Source: Pseudomonas spelaei | GTDB lineage: Bacteria; Pseudomonadota; Gammaproteobacteria; Pseudomonadales; Pseudomonadaceae | Direction of reading: 5' to 3' | Assembly: GCF_009724245.1 (NCBI RefSeq) | Contig: NZ_WNNK01000039.1 | Location: forward strand, 1 to 41,043 | Length of the DNA: 41,043 nt | In this document: positions 19,795 through 27,237 of the stretch, piece after piece | Layout of the letters: every line of letters starts with the position of its first letter | How positions within the stretch are numbered: the first letter of the stretch is position 1 | Translations under genes and position numbers: made by a program | Notes under the pieces: model-generated | The model's database searches: none | The model's input: only the letters and a program-made list of their open reading frames with translations | What the model was told of the DNA's origin: nothing

Positions 19795-21504
19795 TTAAAG
19801 GAAGAAATCCATCCGGAAATAGATCGGGCTTTCACGGTCGGTAATGGCGTTGGGGCGTTCCAGGGAATGGGCAAAGGTCACGCTGGCATTGACGTGCTTG
19901 CCCCGGGCGAACAGCTCCAGGGAATTGCTGGAGACGCGGCCGTGTTGTTCGTGGTTGTAGCGATCGCCACGAATCACACCCTGGTCGTAACCCACGCTGG
20001 CGCCGTATTCGGCCAGCACCGGTTGCAACCACGGCAGGGTCACCGGGCGGCTCCAGCGCAGGTCGTTGCGCCAGTAACCACCGCTGTCGCCGGTCAGCGA
20101 CTGATCCTTGTACCCGCGAATCGACGACAGGCCACCCAGGCTCAGGCGCTGCGGACTGAACAGCGGGTCTTCACTGCGCTGGCCGGTCATCAGGCTGCTG
20201 AAACTGAATGACTCGCCCCACAGCTTGAACGGCTGCAAATAGCTCAGGGTCGCCGTGTACTTGCGGTAACGGGCGTCGGGCTGGCCGGGTTTGAGGTCGT
20301 GATTGCTTTGTGCATCGAAGGCACCGATACCGTTCTGCATCCCCAGGTCGAGGTTGACGAACGCGCTGCCGATCCGCCGGCCATGGTTGATGCCGAACTG
20401 CGCTTCGCTCAGGCGATTGCTGCTCAGGGCCAGCTTGCTGTCTTCGATGTAGTTGTTGGTGCGCAGGTAGGCCAGGCCGGTATTGAGGGAGGTCTTGCTC
20501 ACCGCGTCGCGATGGATGACCCGCTCTACTCGCAGTTGGTGATTCTGGGTATCACCGGTCTGCTTGAAGTTGAACCCATTGGCCTCGGCCTGGGAACGGT
20601 ATTCGCTCTGGCTGTAGGTGTAGCTGACATTCCACCAGCCCCAGGGCAGGTTGTAATAGAACATCTCGTTGTGGGACGTGCGGTGGTGGTCGCTGACCGC
20701 ATCGTGGCCGCCGCGCAGCATCAACTGGTCTGCCAGGCCCAGCGGGTTGTCCCAATCCAGGGTGGTGCCCCATTGCTGTTCGCCGGTGGCTTTCTGGCCT
20801 TCGTTATTGCGCGAAAGGCTGGCGCGCCAAGGCTTTTGCGGAGCGTTCTTGACCAACACCGTGCTGCCTCCGACGGCGGTGCCGGGGGTCAATTCCATCT
20901 GCGCCTGGTTGGAGGGCAGCCGGTTGAGCTGGTCCACCATCTGCTCGATGTCTCGCAGGTTGAGCAATTCACCGGTGGTGCCGGGAAAAGCCATGGCCAA
21001 CTCGCGTCGAGACAGGCCGCTGCCCGCGTCGCTGCTGATGCCTTCCAGCCGGCCTTCGACCACCTGGATATCCAGATGCTGGCGAGACAGATCCTGCTGG
21101 GGCAAATAGGCGCGGCTGGTGACCAGGCCCTTGGCCAGGTAGTCGTCGGTGATGGCTTTGAGCACGGCATTGAGCTGCTGCACGCCCAGGCATTGGCCAA
21201 CATACGGGCGAGTCAGGCGCTCGCGCTCATCTGCAGAGAGACTGTCCGCGCCCTTCACTTCAATGCTGTTGATCTGAAAGCAGCGAGTATCGTCAGCCGC
21301 CGGTGGCGCCGTCGGGGCCGCTTCCTTGCCCGGCAGGTTGCGCAATTCGTCCAGGCGCTTGCGCTGCTCTTCGAGGAGACGATCCTGACGATCACGGATC
21401 AAGTCCTGCACGCCTGGAGTGGCCGCAAGCACGGGGGAGAACGCGTTCAAGCCAAGTACAACAAGGCAGAAACACGACCTCAGGAAAAGGTGGCGGGAAA
21501 ACAT
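19795..21504 (-). CDS. cdiB: TpsB/CdiB outer-membrane transporter (ShlB/FhaC/HecB family), 569 aa
   Basis: This is an Omp85-superfamily pore that recognises the TPS domain of the exoprotein in the periplasm and moves it through the outer membrane. A signal peptide spans residues 1-28 (hydrophobic CFCLVVLGLNAFSPVLA). An N-terminal Arg/Glu-rich helix (about 33-56, the plug-helix position) and a linker lead to the first POTRA domain (about 75-155, C75 and C105 possibly disulfide-linked, ending VVEGRLEGI). A second POTRA (about 156-222) precedes a 16-strand barrel-type region. The L6 hallmark is present as GGLSSIRGYKD (RGY at 463-465), and the protein ends in FFL as barrels often do. Length is normal for the family (about 550-590). 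The ATG has an AAGGA at 21512-21516. The gene is the first of the cdiBAI operon, behind its own promoter. Confidence 0.93.
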   Translation of the reverse strand: MFSRHLFLRSCFCLVVLGLNAFSPVLAATPGVQDLIRDRQDRLLEEQRKRLDELRNLPGKEAAPTAPPAADDTRCFQINSIEVKGADSLSADERERLTRPYVGQCLGVQQLNAVLKAITDDYLAKGLVTSRAYLPQQDLSRQHLDIQVVEGRLEGISSDAGSGLSRRELAMAFPGTTGELLNLRDIEQMVDQLNRLPSNQAQMELTPGTAVGGSTVLVKNAPQKPWRASLSRNNEGQKATGEQQWGTTLDWDNPLGLADQLMLRGGHDAVSDHHRTSHNEMFYYNLPWGWWNVSYTYSQSEYRSQAEANGFNFKQTGDTQNHQLRVERVIHRDAVSKTSLNTGLAYLRTNNYIEDSKLALSSNRLSEAQFGINHGRRIGSAFVNLDLGMQNGIGAFDAQSNHDLKPGQPDARYRKYTATLSYLQPFKLWGESFSFSSLMTGQRSEDPLFSPQRLSLGGLSSIRGYKDQSLTGDSGGYWRNDLRWSRPVTLPWLQPVLAEYGASVGYDQGVIRGDRYNHEQHGRVSSNSLELFARGKHVNASVTFAHSLERPNAITDRESPIYFRMDFFL

Positions 21505-21547
21505 GGTTCGGTCCTTCGAGATATCACAGTGCCATCACTGGGCCGCG

Positions 21548-21576
21548 ATACTAGAAGGATAGAAAACTGGCGTCAA
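21548..21576 (-). promoter_or_regulatory. Sigma70-type promoter of the cdiBAI operon
   Basis: On the minus strand TTGACG (21571-21576) is separated by exactly 17 nt from TAGTAT (21548-21553). This is a close match to the sigma70 consensus with optimal spacing. Transcription would begin near 21541 and give a leader of about 35-40 nt before the cdiB ATG at 21504. It is the only good promoter seen between sotB and cdiB. No operator palindrome is obvious. Confidence 0.65.
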
Positions 21577-21648
21577 CCAAACGCCATCATTTAGACACTA
21601 CTGCGTTGATCATCCAGGCGCAGCTATCCGGTTGGAGCCACCCGTGAC

Positions 21649-22833
21649 CTATTGCCGAGCGCCCCCTTGCCCGAACCGGTAGATCGCCAGGCAGTAAACC
21701 CCCAATGCCAGCGCGGCCAGCAACCCGCCCGCCGCACCAATGTAGGCAAAGCCAAACTGCCCACCCACCCAACTGCCCAGCAACGCGCCGCCACCAATAC
21801 CGATGTTGTAGATGCCGGAGAACATCGCCATGGCCACATCTGTAGCGTCGGGTGCCAGCACCAGCACTTTGGATTGCAGCGCCAGGCCGAAAGCCATGAT
21901 GGCCATGCCCCAGAACACGCTCAACGTCACCAGGTACGACACCTCGCCACTCAACGGCAACAGCAACGCCAGGCACAGGGTGAGCACAGTGACGGCGGTC
22001 ATCAGGAAGCGATAAGGACTGAACCGGTGCAGCAGGCTGAACAGCAGTGAACCGATGATGCCTGCGCCGCCGAACACCAGCAGCACCAGGGTCACCGTGT
22101 TGCCGCTCATGCCGGCGACGTCTTCGACAAAGGGTTCTATGTAGCTGTAGGCGGTGAATTGGGCAGTGACCACCATCGCGGTCAACACATACAGCGCCAC
22201 CAGTGCCGGGCGCTTGAACAACATGGGCAGGCTTCGCAGGGAGCCGGAGTTCTGGCTTGGCAGCAACGGCAACGTCCGCGCCAGCCAGAACACCAGCGCA
22301 GCCGCAAAGGCGGCGATGACGATAAAGGTGGTGCGCCAGCCCATGGCTTCGCCCAGCAAGCGGCCGAGTGGGATACCCAGGACCATTGCCAACGAGGTGC
22401 CGGTTGCCAGCAAGCCAAGGGCCTGGACCTGCTTGCCTTCCGGCGCCAGGCGTACCGCCAGGGAGGCCGTAATGGACCAGAACAGCGCATGGGACAGCGC
22501 GATACCGATACGGCTGACCATCAGCATGCCAAAGCCGGTGGCCACGCTGGAAAGGATATGGCTGACGATGAACAGGCCGAACAGCACGATCAATAGCTTG
22601 CGCCGCTCGACGTTGCGGGTCATCAGCATCACCGGCAGCGAAGTCAGGGAGACCACCCAGGCGTAGATGGTGAGCATCAGCCCGACCTTTGCGACCGGCA
22701 TGTCGAAGCTAAGACCGATGGCACTGAGCAGGCCAACCGGGACGAATTCGGTGGTGTTGAAGACAAAGGCGGCCAATGCCAGTGCGATGACGGGCTGCCA
22801 GTTAGCCTGGGGTGTAGCTGCTGAGAGGGTCAT
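21649..22833 (-). CDS. sotB: SotB-type sugar / drug efflux MFS transporter, 394 aa
   Basis: This is an inner-membrane proton-driven exporter of the DHA1 branch of the major facilitator superfamily. It is strongly like E. coli SotB (YdeA), which exports arabinose and IPTG. Shared stretches I recognise are FNTTEFVPVGLLS, MLTIYAWVV, ERRKLLIVLF, HALFWSITASLA, GTSLAMVLGIPLGR, FTAYSYIEPFV and APDATDVAMAMFSGI. Twelve hydrophobic segments are evident, and the length matches the family (about 390-400). It is transcribed on the same strand as cdiB, but 144 nt and a separate promoter lie between them, so it is probably not part of the CDI operon. The start ATG at 22833 lacks a clear Shine-Dalgarno. The substrate in this organism is not known from sequence. 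Confidence 0.9.
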   Translation of the reverse strand: MTLSAATPQANWQPVIALALAAFVFNTTEFVPVGLLSAIGLSFDMPVAKVGLMLTIYAWVVSLTSLPVMLMTRNVERRKLLIVLFGLFIVSHILSSVATGFGMLMVSRIGIALSHALFWSITASLAVRLAPEGKQVQALGLLATGTSLAMVLGIPLGRLLGEAMGWRTTFIVIAAFAAALVFWLARTLPLLPSQNSGSLRSLPMLFKRPALVALYVLTAMVVTAQFTAYSYIEPFVEDVAGMSGNTVTLVLLVFGGAGIIGSLLFSLLHRFSPYRFLMTAVTVLTLCLALLLPLSGEVSYLVTLSVFWGMAIMAFGLALQSKVLVLAPDATDVAMAMFSGIYNIGIGGGALLGSWVGGQFGFAYIGAAGGLLAALALGVYCLAIYRFGQGGARQ

Positions 22834-22896
22834 TTAAAACTCTATGGATAGGGACACCGTGAAAGACAGCAGCCACAGCTGAATGTTAGCGCAACG

Positions 22897-22922
22897 AAAA
22901 AAGAGGCCGAAGCCTCTTTTTT
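22897..22922. terminator. Bidirectional Rho-independent terminator
   Basis: AGAGGC (902-907) pairs with GCCTCT (912-917) around a CGAA tetraloop, flanked by six A on the left and six T on the right (offsets from 22000). On the minus strand it lies about 47 nt after the stop of the fimbrial-like gene, which it most likely terminates. It also insulates sotB from that gene. Confidence 0.85.
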
Positions 22923-22968
22923 CATCGCCAACGATAAATGTCGGAAACAAGGATGGGTAGTGAAACCT

Positions 22969-23346
22969 TCAGGGGGATGTCAGGGTGATCAAGTACATCC
23001 CCGAATGAACCGGTTTGCCTGCGCTGTCCACCAACGCATATTGCTGATCATAATAACGCCCACCCTGGCCACTATCGGCCACCAGCCTGGCACTGACCGC
23101 CGAATGGTCGAGCGCCGTCACGCTGCTGACGGGCTGAACACGACGTACATTGATTTGACTGCCGCGACTGGCAGGTGAGCATCCCTTCAGTTCCATGACC
23201 GCCCCGGAAGCACTACTGGCACACCCCGGTTCCACAATACTGCCATGAAACTGAATCACCCCCTGCCCCACCTGTGACGCCGCACCACAGCTCTCTACCA
23301 TGACGAAGAACAGCCCCATCACCACTGACAAACGCTTGAGGTTCAT
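22969..23346 (-). CDS. Small secreted fimbrial-type protein, 125 aa
   Basis: A signal peptide (residues 1-23, hydrophobic VVMGLFFVMVESCGAA) is followed by GVIQFHGSIVEPGC, which is the typical first strand and first cysteine of chaperone-usher pilins. C42 and C56 probably form the conserved pilin disulfide (SIVEPGC...MELKGC). The rest is beta-rich with GGRYYDQQYALVDSAGKPV and ends YLITLTSP. It would be exported to the periplasm or cell surface. It is shorter than a typical pilin (about 170-180 aa), and no chaperone or usher gene lies beside it, so it may be an orphan pilin-like protein. TAAGGAG lies a suitable distance before the ATG. The gene stands alone between two transporter genes and ends at a strong terminator. 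Confidence 0.75.
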   Translation of the reverse strand: MNLKRLSVVMGLFFVMVESCGAASQVGQGVIQFHGSIVEPGCASSASGAVMELKGCSPASRGSQINVRRVQPVSSVTALDHSAVSARLVADSGQGGRYYDQQYALVDSAGKPVHSGMYLITLTSP

Positions 23347-23463
23347 GCCGACGCTCCTTACTTGGGTAGTTAAGGATTACGTCGTCAGTCTGGTTGCCAA
23401 CTTTAGCCTTTGCGCTGCCCGGCCCCGTCTATTTCTTCACATTGCCAACCAGGTCTCAGCCAA

Positions 23464-24462
23464 TCAGGGATCCACTTGCCCCATCAACTCAGGAATAGAC
23501 TCCGGCCGCTGGGCATAGCGCTGTGCCAACGCCGCACACACCATCAACTGAATCTGGTGAAACAGCATCAACGGCAGGATCAACACCCCCATGGTCGCCC
23601 CCGCAAACAACACCTGTGCCATGGGCACCCCGGTTGCCAGGCTTTTTTTCGAGCCACAAAACAGAATGGTGATGCGGTCTTCCTGATTAAACCCAAAGGC
23701 CTTGCCCAGCACGGTCGAGGCCACCAGCACCAACGCCAGCAGCACACAGCACGCCACCACCAACCCGCCCAGTTCCCACAGTGGGATCTGGTGCCAGATG
23801 CCTTCGTTCACCGCTTCGCTGAACGCGCCGTAGACCACCAGCAGGATCGAGCCCTGGTCGACGAATTTCAGCCAGGTCTTGTTACGGCCCACCCACTCAC
23901 CGATCCAGCGCCGGGCAATCTGCCCGGCAATGAACGGCAACAGCAGTTGCACACTGATTTTCAGGATCGCATCGACGGTGGAACCGCCATCGCCATGAAC
24001 ATTGAGCAGCAAGGTCACCAGCAACGGCGTCAGGAAGATCCCGAACAGGCTCGACGCCGCCGCGCTGCAAATCGCCGCCGGGATGTTGCCCCGGGCCAGG
24101 GAGGTAAAGGCAATCGCCGATTGCACCGTGGCCGGCAGCGCACACAGGTAAAGCATGCCCATGTACAAATCTTTGCCAATCAGCGGCGACAGCACCGGCT
24201 TGAGCGCCAGGCCCAGCAGTGGGAACAGTACGAAGGTCAGGCTGAACACCAGCAGGTGCAAACGCCAATGACCGGCACCGGCGACGATGGCCTGACGCGA
24301 CAGTTTGGCACCGTGCAGGAAAAACAGCAGGGCGATGGCCAGGTTGGTCAGCCAGCCAAAGGCCGTGGCGGCCTGGCCACTGACGGGCAGCAACGAGGCG
24401 AAAATCACCGTGCCGATCAGGGTCAGGGTGAAGTTGTCAGGCAAAAAACGCGGGCGGGTCAT
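23464..24462 (-). CDS. Bile acid:sodium symporter family protein (YfeH-like), 332 aa
   Basis: This is an inner-membrane transporter with about ten hydrophobic helices, of the SBF-like/BASS superfamily branch that includes E. coli YfeH. Visible family traits are FLHGAKLSRQAI in the third segment, LCALPATVQSAIAFTSLARGN with the helix-breaking region of the fourth, and CGSKKSLATGVPMA in the C-terminal half. Length agrees with the family (about 330). Members are presumed to move organic anions with sodium, but the physiological substrate is not established and bile acids are unlikely here. A GGAAG Shine-Dalgarno precedes the ATG. It is divergent from the AraC-type gene with only 86 bp between them, so that regulator probably controls it. 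Confidence 0.88.
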   Translation of the reverse strand: MTRPRFLPDNFTLTLIGTVIFASLLPVSGQAATAFGWLTNLAIALLFFLHGAKLSRQAIVAGAGHWRLHLLVFSLTFVLFPLLGLALKPVLSPLIGKDLYMGMLYLCALPATVQSAIAFTSLARGNIPAAICSAAASSLFGIFLTPLLVTLLLNVHGDGGSTVDAILKISVQLLLPFIAGQIARRWIGEWVGRNKTWLKFVDQGSILLVVYGAFSEAVNEGIWHQIPLWELGGLVVACCVLLALVLVASTVLGKAFGFNQEDRITILFCGSKKSLATGVPMAQVLFAGATMGVLILPLMLFHQIQLMVCAALAQRYAQRPESIPELMGQVDP

Positions 24463-24548
24463 AAGCAGATCTTCCAGGGGGTTGCCAAGAGCATCGTGGC
24501 GACTCTAACGTAACGGCTTGTTACCGACTAACGCCAATGAGCCACTAA

Positions 24549-25337
24549 ATGCCGCCTAAAGGACATGAGAAAGCTGTCCGCCGCAGTATTCCCGGGTTGT
24601 CCAGCCTGCCGCGCCCGGTGTACGGGCGTACTGAATCATTGCCCAACCGCGCCCTGACCCGCCGCCACAGTCATCCGTGGGTGCAACTGTCCTACGCCAT
24701 TTCCGGGGTGTTGGAGATCCAGACCAGTGTCGGACGTTTCGTCGCACCACCACAACGGGCGGTGTGGATACCGGCCGGCATACCGCACCGGGTGTTCAGT
24801 TCGCCCCATACGGAAATGCGCAGCCTGTACCTGGATTGCAGCGTCACCACCTGGGCCGCCGAGCGTTGCCAGGTGTTGGCGGTGAGCAGTTTATTGCGCG
24901 AGTTGATTCGCAGCTTCAGCGAGTTGCCGGTGGAGTATGTCGAGGATGGCCCGCAAGGTCGCCTGGCCCAGGTAGTGCTGGATCAACTGGCCGCCGCGCC
25001 GAAGGTCGACCTGATGCTGCCGCTGCCCCATGACAACCGTCTGCGGCAGATCTACCGCAGCCTGGACCAGCACCCGGAGCAGCAAACCACCTTGGGCCAG
25101 TGGAGCCAGAAGTTGGAAGTGAGCGAAAAGACCCTGAGCCGTCTGTTCCTCAGTGATACCGGATTGACGTTCAGGGCATGGCGTCAGCGCCTGCGTTTAT
25201 TAAGCGCCCTGCCCGCGCTGGAACAAGGCGAACGGGTGACAGATGTGGCCTTGGCCTGTGGTTACGAGTCGACTTCAGCGTTTATCGCTGCATTCCGGCA
25301 ACAGTTCGACGCCACTCCGGGGGAGTTTTTCCGTTAG
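24549..25337 (+). CDS. AraC-family transcriptional regulator with N-terminal cupin, 262 aa
   Basis: An N-terminal cupin/AraC-binding domain (about 38-98: RHSHPWVQLSYAISG, then APPQRAVWIPAGIPH) should sense a small ligand. The C-terminal part (about 165-260) is an AraC double helix-turn-helix (LGQWSQKLEVSEKTLSRLF for the first, VTDVALACGYESTSAFIAAF for the second, ending QQFDATPGEFFR). This cupin-plus-HTH_18 layout of about 260 residues is the common short AraC type. It is transcribed away from the symporter gene, the usual arrangement of a local regulator and its target. An AAAGG element lies within the first codons and not upstream, so translation initiation looks weak or leaderless. Activation of the neighbour is inference. 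Confidence 0.88.
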   Translation: MPPKGHEKAVRRSIPGLSSLPRPVYGRTESLPNRALTRRHSHPWVQLSYAISGVLEIQTSVGRFVAPPQRAVWIPAGIPHRVFSSPHTEMRSLYLDCSVTTWAAERCQVLAVSSLLRELIRSFSELPVEYVEDGPQGRLAQVVLDQLAAAPKVDLMLPLPHDNRLRQIYRSLDQHPEQQTTLGQWSQKLEVSEKTLSRLFLSDTGLTFRAWRQRLRLLSALPALEQGERVTDVALACGYESTSAFIAAFRQQFDATPGEFFR

Positions 25338-25487
25338 AGGGGTGCCTGGTGTGTTTCCAAGCAAGCGCATTGGCAAATGTACGTCGCCTCAGAAACGACC
25401 AACCGGCAAAAAATACCCATTCATCCCCTGTGGCTGGTATGGTGCCGCGCTTGAAAAACCCGCCGCTGACTTGCAAGGAATAGGACG

Positions 25488-25919
25488 TTGAACACTGACG
25501 AAAAAATGACCGGGGACCTGTTTGAAGTGGACAAGCGCCTGTCGCTCAAGCCCGTGGTGGATTTCAACAGTTACCTGGAGGCCGCCTTCGCCTCAGGTCC
25601 CTGCGCCTGTATACGTTGCGTGGCCAGCAGCGGCGACGAAACCGGTTACGAATTCCAGCACACCTTTGACTTCCAGGGCCAAACGGCCAACCGCCGCTTC
25701 GCCTCCACCGCCGGCAGCGATGTGCTGCTGATGCTGAAAAAAGCCTGGCTGTCCTACACCAAGGCCGAACTGCCGCTGAGCGGTACCCTGGTGTTGGCGA
25801 CAGTGAAGGAGTTTGTCGAGCCGCAGTTGCACAAGCGGTTGTTGCCATTATTGGTGGCAAGCGGGTTGGTGAAGGAGATTGAGGGCGTGTTACAGATTCA
25901 AGCGCAAATGCCGGGTTGA
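25488..25919 (+). CDS. Conserved hypothetical protein, 143 aa, probable TTG start
   Basis: No family is recognised. The protein is soluble, with no signal peptide or membrane segment. It has a middle part with two cysteines (ACIRCVAS), a charged FQHTFDFQGQ stretch and a helical C-terminal half (LMLKKAWLSY, FVEPQLHKRLLPLLVASGLV). A TTG at 25488 is chosen because AAGGA (25475-25479) lies 8 nt upstream. The first in-frame ATG (25506, codon 7) has no Shine-Dalgarno. Codon use and GC resemble the core genome. It stands alone, 150 nt after the AraC-type gene and 63 nt before the next gene, which has different composition. Confidence 0.65.
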   Translation: MNTDEKMTGDLFEVDKRLSLKPVVDFNSYLEAAFASGPCACIRCVASSGDETGYEFQHTFDFQGQTANRRFASTAGSDVLLMLKKAWLSYTKAELPLSGTLVLATVKEFVEPQLHKRLLPLLVASGLVKEIEGVLQIQAQMPG

Positions 25920-25982
25920 TAGACCCGATTCAATGCATCACATTTTTCAGGATTGTCGCTCGGGAAATATAGGGAAATTACA

Positions 25983-26996
25983 ATGTTGGCCAGTCTTGAA
26001 GATGTTGAGAAATACCTGAAGGCGCTTGACGTATACCTCGATCATAACAAGGAGCATGTCTCTCCCTATATAGATGAGATGGCGAGGCATATCAGAGACG
26101 CCCTCATGGATCCGTCCGAGCTTTCTATCCCAGGCTCCTGGCCTACCTATTTTCCTGAGCGAATAGAAATCATACGTCGGCTCATGATGATGCCCGTCAA
26201 TGAAGAGACTATCGGCAATATTCACTTCGAGTTGGCTAAAACCTTTAGGCATGTAAACGTCCTGGATGGATCGCCAAGCTTCAGCGCGTATCCGGCCGTT
26301 CTTTTTTATGCTCACCCAACATTTCCTGAAATCCCGCTGCGCAGGACGGATGTGATTCTGTTCGGAGTCCCCTGTGACATTTACAGCGAGAAGATCGGGG
26401 TCCCATCAGGCGAACTCCGTGAAATAGCCAAAAAAGTAGAAGCGTGGAATTCAAACATTGGAGATTGGGAAAACCGCGCCACAGAAGCCGAAGGACGCTA
26501 TAGGGAAGTGGTCTCCGGCAACAATTATCTAGGGTTGAGCCATGCCTTTGAAAAGATGATTGCAAGTAAGTTGGAAGAAGCAAAAGGTTTGCTTTCGTCG
26601 TTGAAGATTCTGGGGCTGCTGGCAGTACTGGTGCCAGCCCTTCAAGTGTTGTTTGGCGTCATTCCAGCCCTAGTGGAGAAACTAAGTATTCCACTCCTGT
26701 CCACCGCCATTTTCTCAGTCGCCGTAGAAGTCATATTAATCTACTACTTCAGACTGATTCACTCACGCTGGGTTGCCCTGAAGAGCCAAATCTCCCAGCT
26801 TGAGCTAAGGCACGCCATGTGCGCATTCGTCCATGATTACGCCGAGAAATCCAAAGACCTGAATCGCGACACTCTGGCGAAATTCGAGAATATGATTTTC
26901 TCAGAGGTGTCACAGGACAACTCTCCTCCGCCCAGCATTTACGACGCAGCAGATTCCATCGCAAAGCTGCTCACCGCCTGGAAAAAGCCAACCTGA
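25983..26996 (+). CDS. Low-GC hypothetical protein with two transmembrane helices, 337 aa
   Basis: The first 190 residues are soluble and mixed alpha/beta, with ERIEIIRRLMMMPVNEETIG and VILFGVPCDIYSE. A predicted coiled coil with EIAKKVEAWNSNIGDWENRA follows. Two hydrophobic segments then come close together (ILGLLAVLVPALQVLFGVI and LLSTAIFSVAVEVILIYYF). The helical C-terminus contains RWVALKSQISQLELRHAM and ends in LAKFENMIFSEVSQDN. The ATG at 25983 has AGGGA seven nt upstream. A TTG ten codons earlier (25953) is possible but its AGGA is too close. GC is visibly lower than in flanking genes, which suggests horizontal acquisition. The 'long soluble N-terminus, two TM helices, helical tail' plan is reminiscent of DUF6161-like or two-TM effector proteins seen in defence islands, but that is a loose resemblance. 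Confidence 0.75.
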   Translation: MLASLEDVEKYLKALDVYLDHNKEHVSPYIDEMARHIRDALMDPSELSIPGSWPTYFPERIEIIRRLMMMPVNEETIGNIHFELAKTFRHVNVLDGSPSFSAYPAVLFYAHPTFPEIPLRRTDVILFGVPCDIYSEKIGVPSGELREIAKKVEAWNSNIGDWENRATEAEGRYREVVSGNNYLGLSHAFEKMIASKLEEAKGLLSSLKILGLLAVLVPALQVLFGVIPALVEKLSIPLLSTAIFSVAVEVILIYYFRLIHSRWVALKSQISQLELRHAMCAFVHDYAEKSKDLNRDTLAKFENMIFSEVSQDNSPPPSIYDAADSIAKLLTAWKKPT

Positions 26997-27095
26997 TATC
27001 ACAACCGGTGATAGCGCTCGATAACACCGCACCACGGCGCGCAGGTATAGAGCACGCTTGCCCTGATACCAACCCGTTAAGGCATGCCAACCGGT

Positions 27096-27203
27096 GTGGG
27101 AGCTCTCGAGCCTTGGCGAGGCTGCGATGACGTCAGCACATCAAACAATGGTATTGCCTGGTCCACCGCTATCGCAGCCTCGCCAAGGCTCGAGAGCTCC
27201 CAC
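27096..27203. repeat. REPIN-like long inverted repeat (33-bp perfect arms)
   Basis: GTGGGAGCTCTCGAGCC and onward (27096-27128) is the exact reverse complement of 27171-27203, with a 42-nt spacer. The arm starts GTGGGAGC and ends GCTGCGAT, the pattern of Pseudomonas REP sequences, and two inverted REPs form a REPIN. It lies between the end of the low-GC gene (26996) and the end of the permease gene (27238), which converge here. A transcript from either side would form a very stable hairpin, so it may limit read-through or protect 3' ends. Confidence 0.8.
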
Positions 27204-27237
27204 CTTTTACCTTTACTGCCTTGAGTTTGGCGTTCGC

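Noticed and set aside
21587..21976. Minus-strand frame of 129 codons overlapping the end of sotB
   Set aside because: It is an out-of-frame shadow of sotB with no independent start signal or domain.
23410..24513. Open frame of 367 codons antisense to the symporter gene
   Set aside because: Its translation is rich in Q/H/R without domain features. The minus-strand gene has clear transmembrane family motifs.
25953..25982. TTG start ten codons upstream for the low-GC two-TM protein
   Set aside because: Its AGGA is only a couple of bases away, whereas the ATG at 25983 has AGGGA at good spacing.
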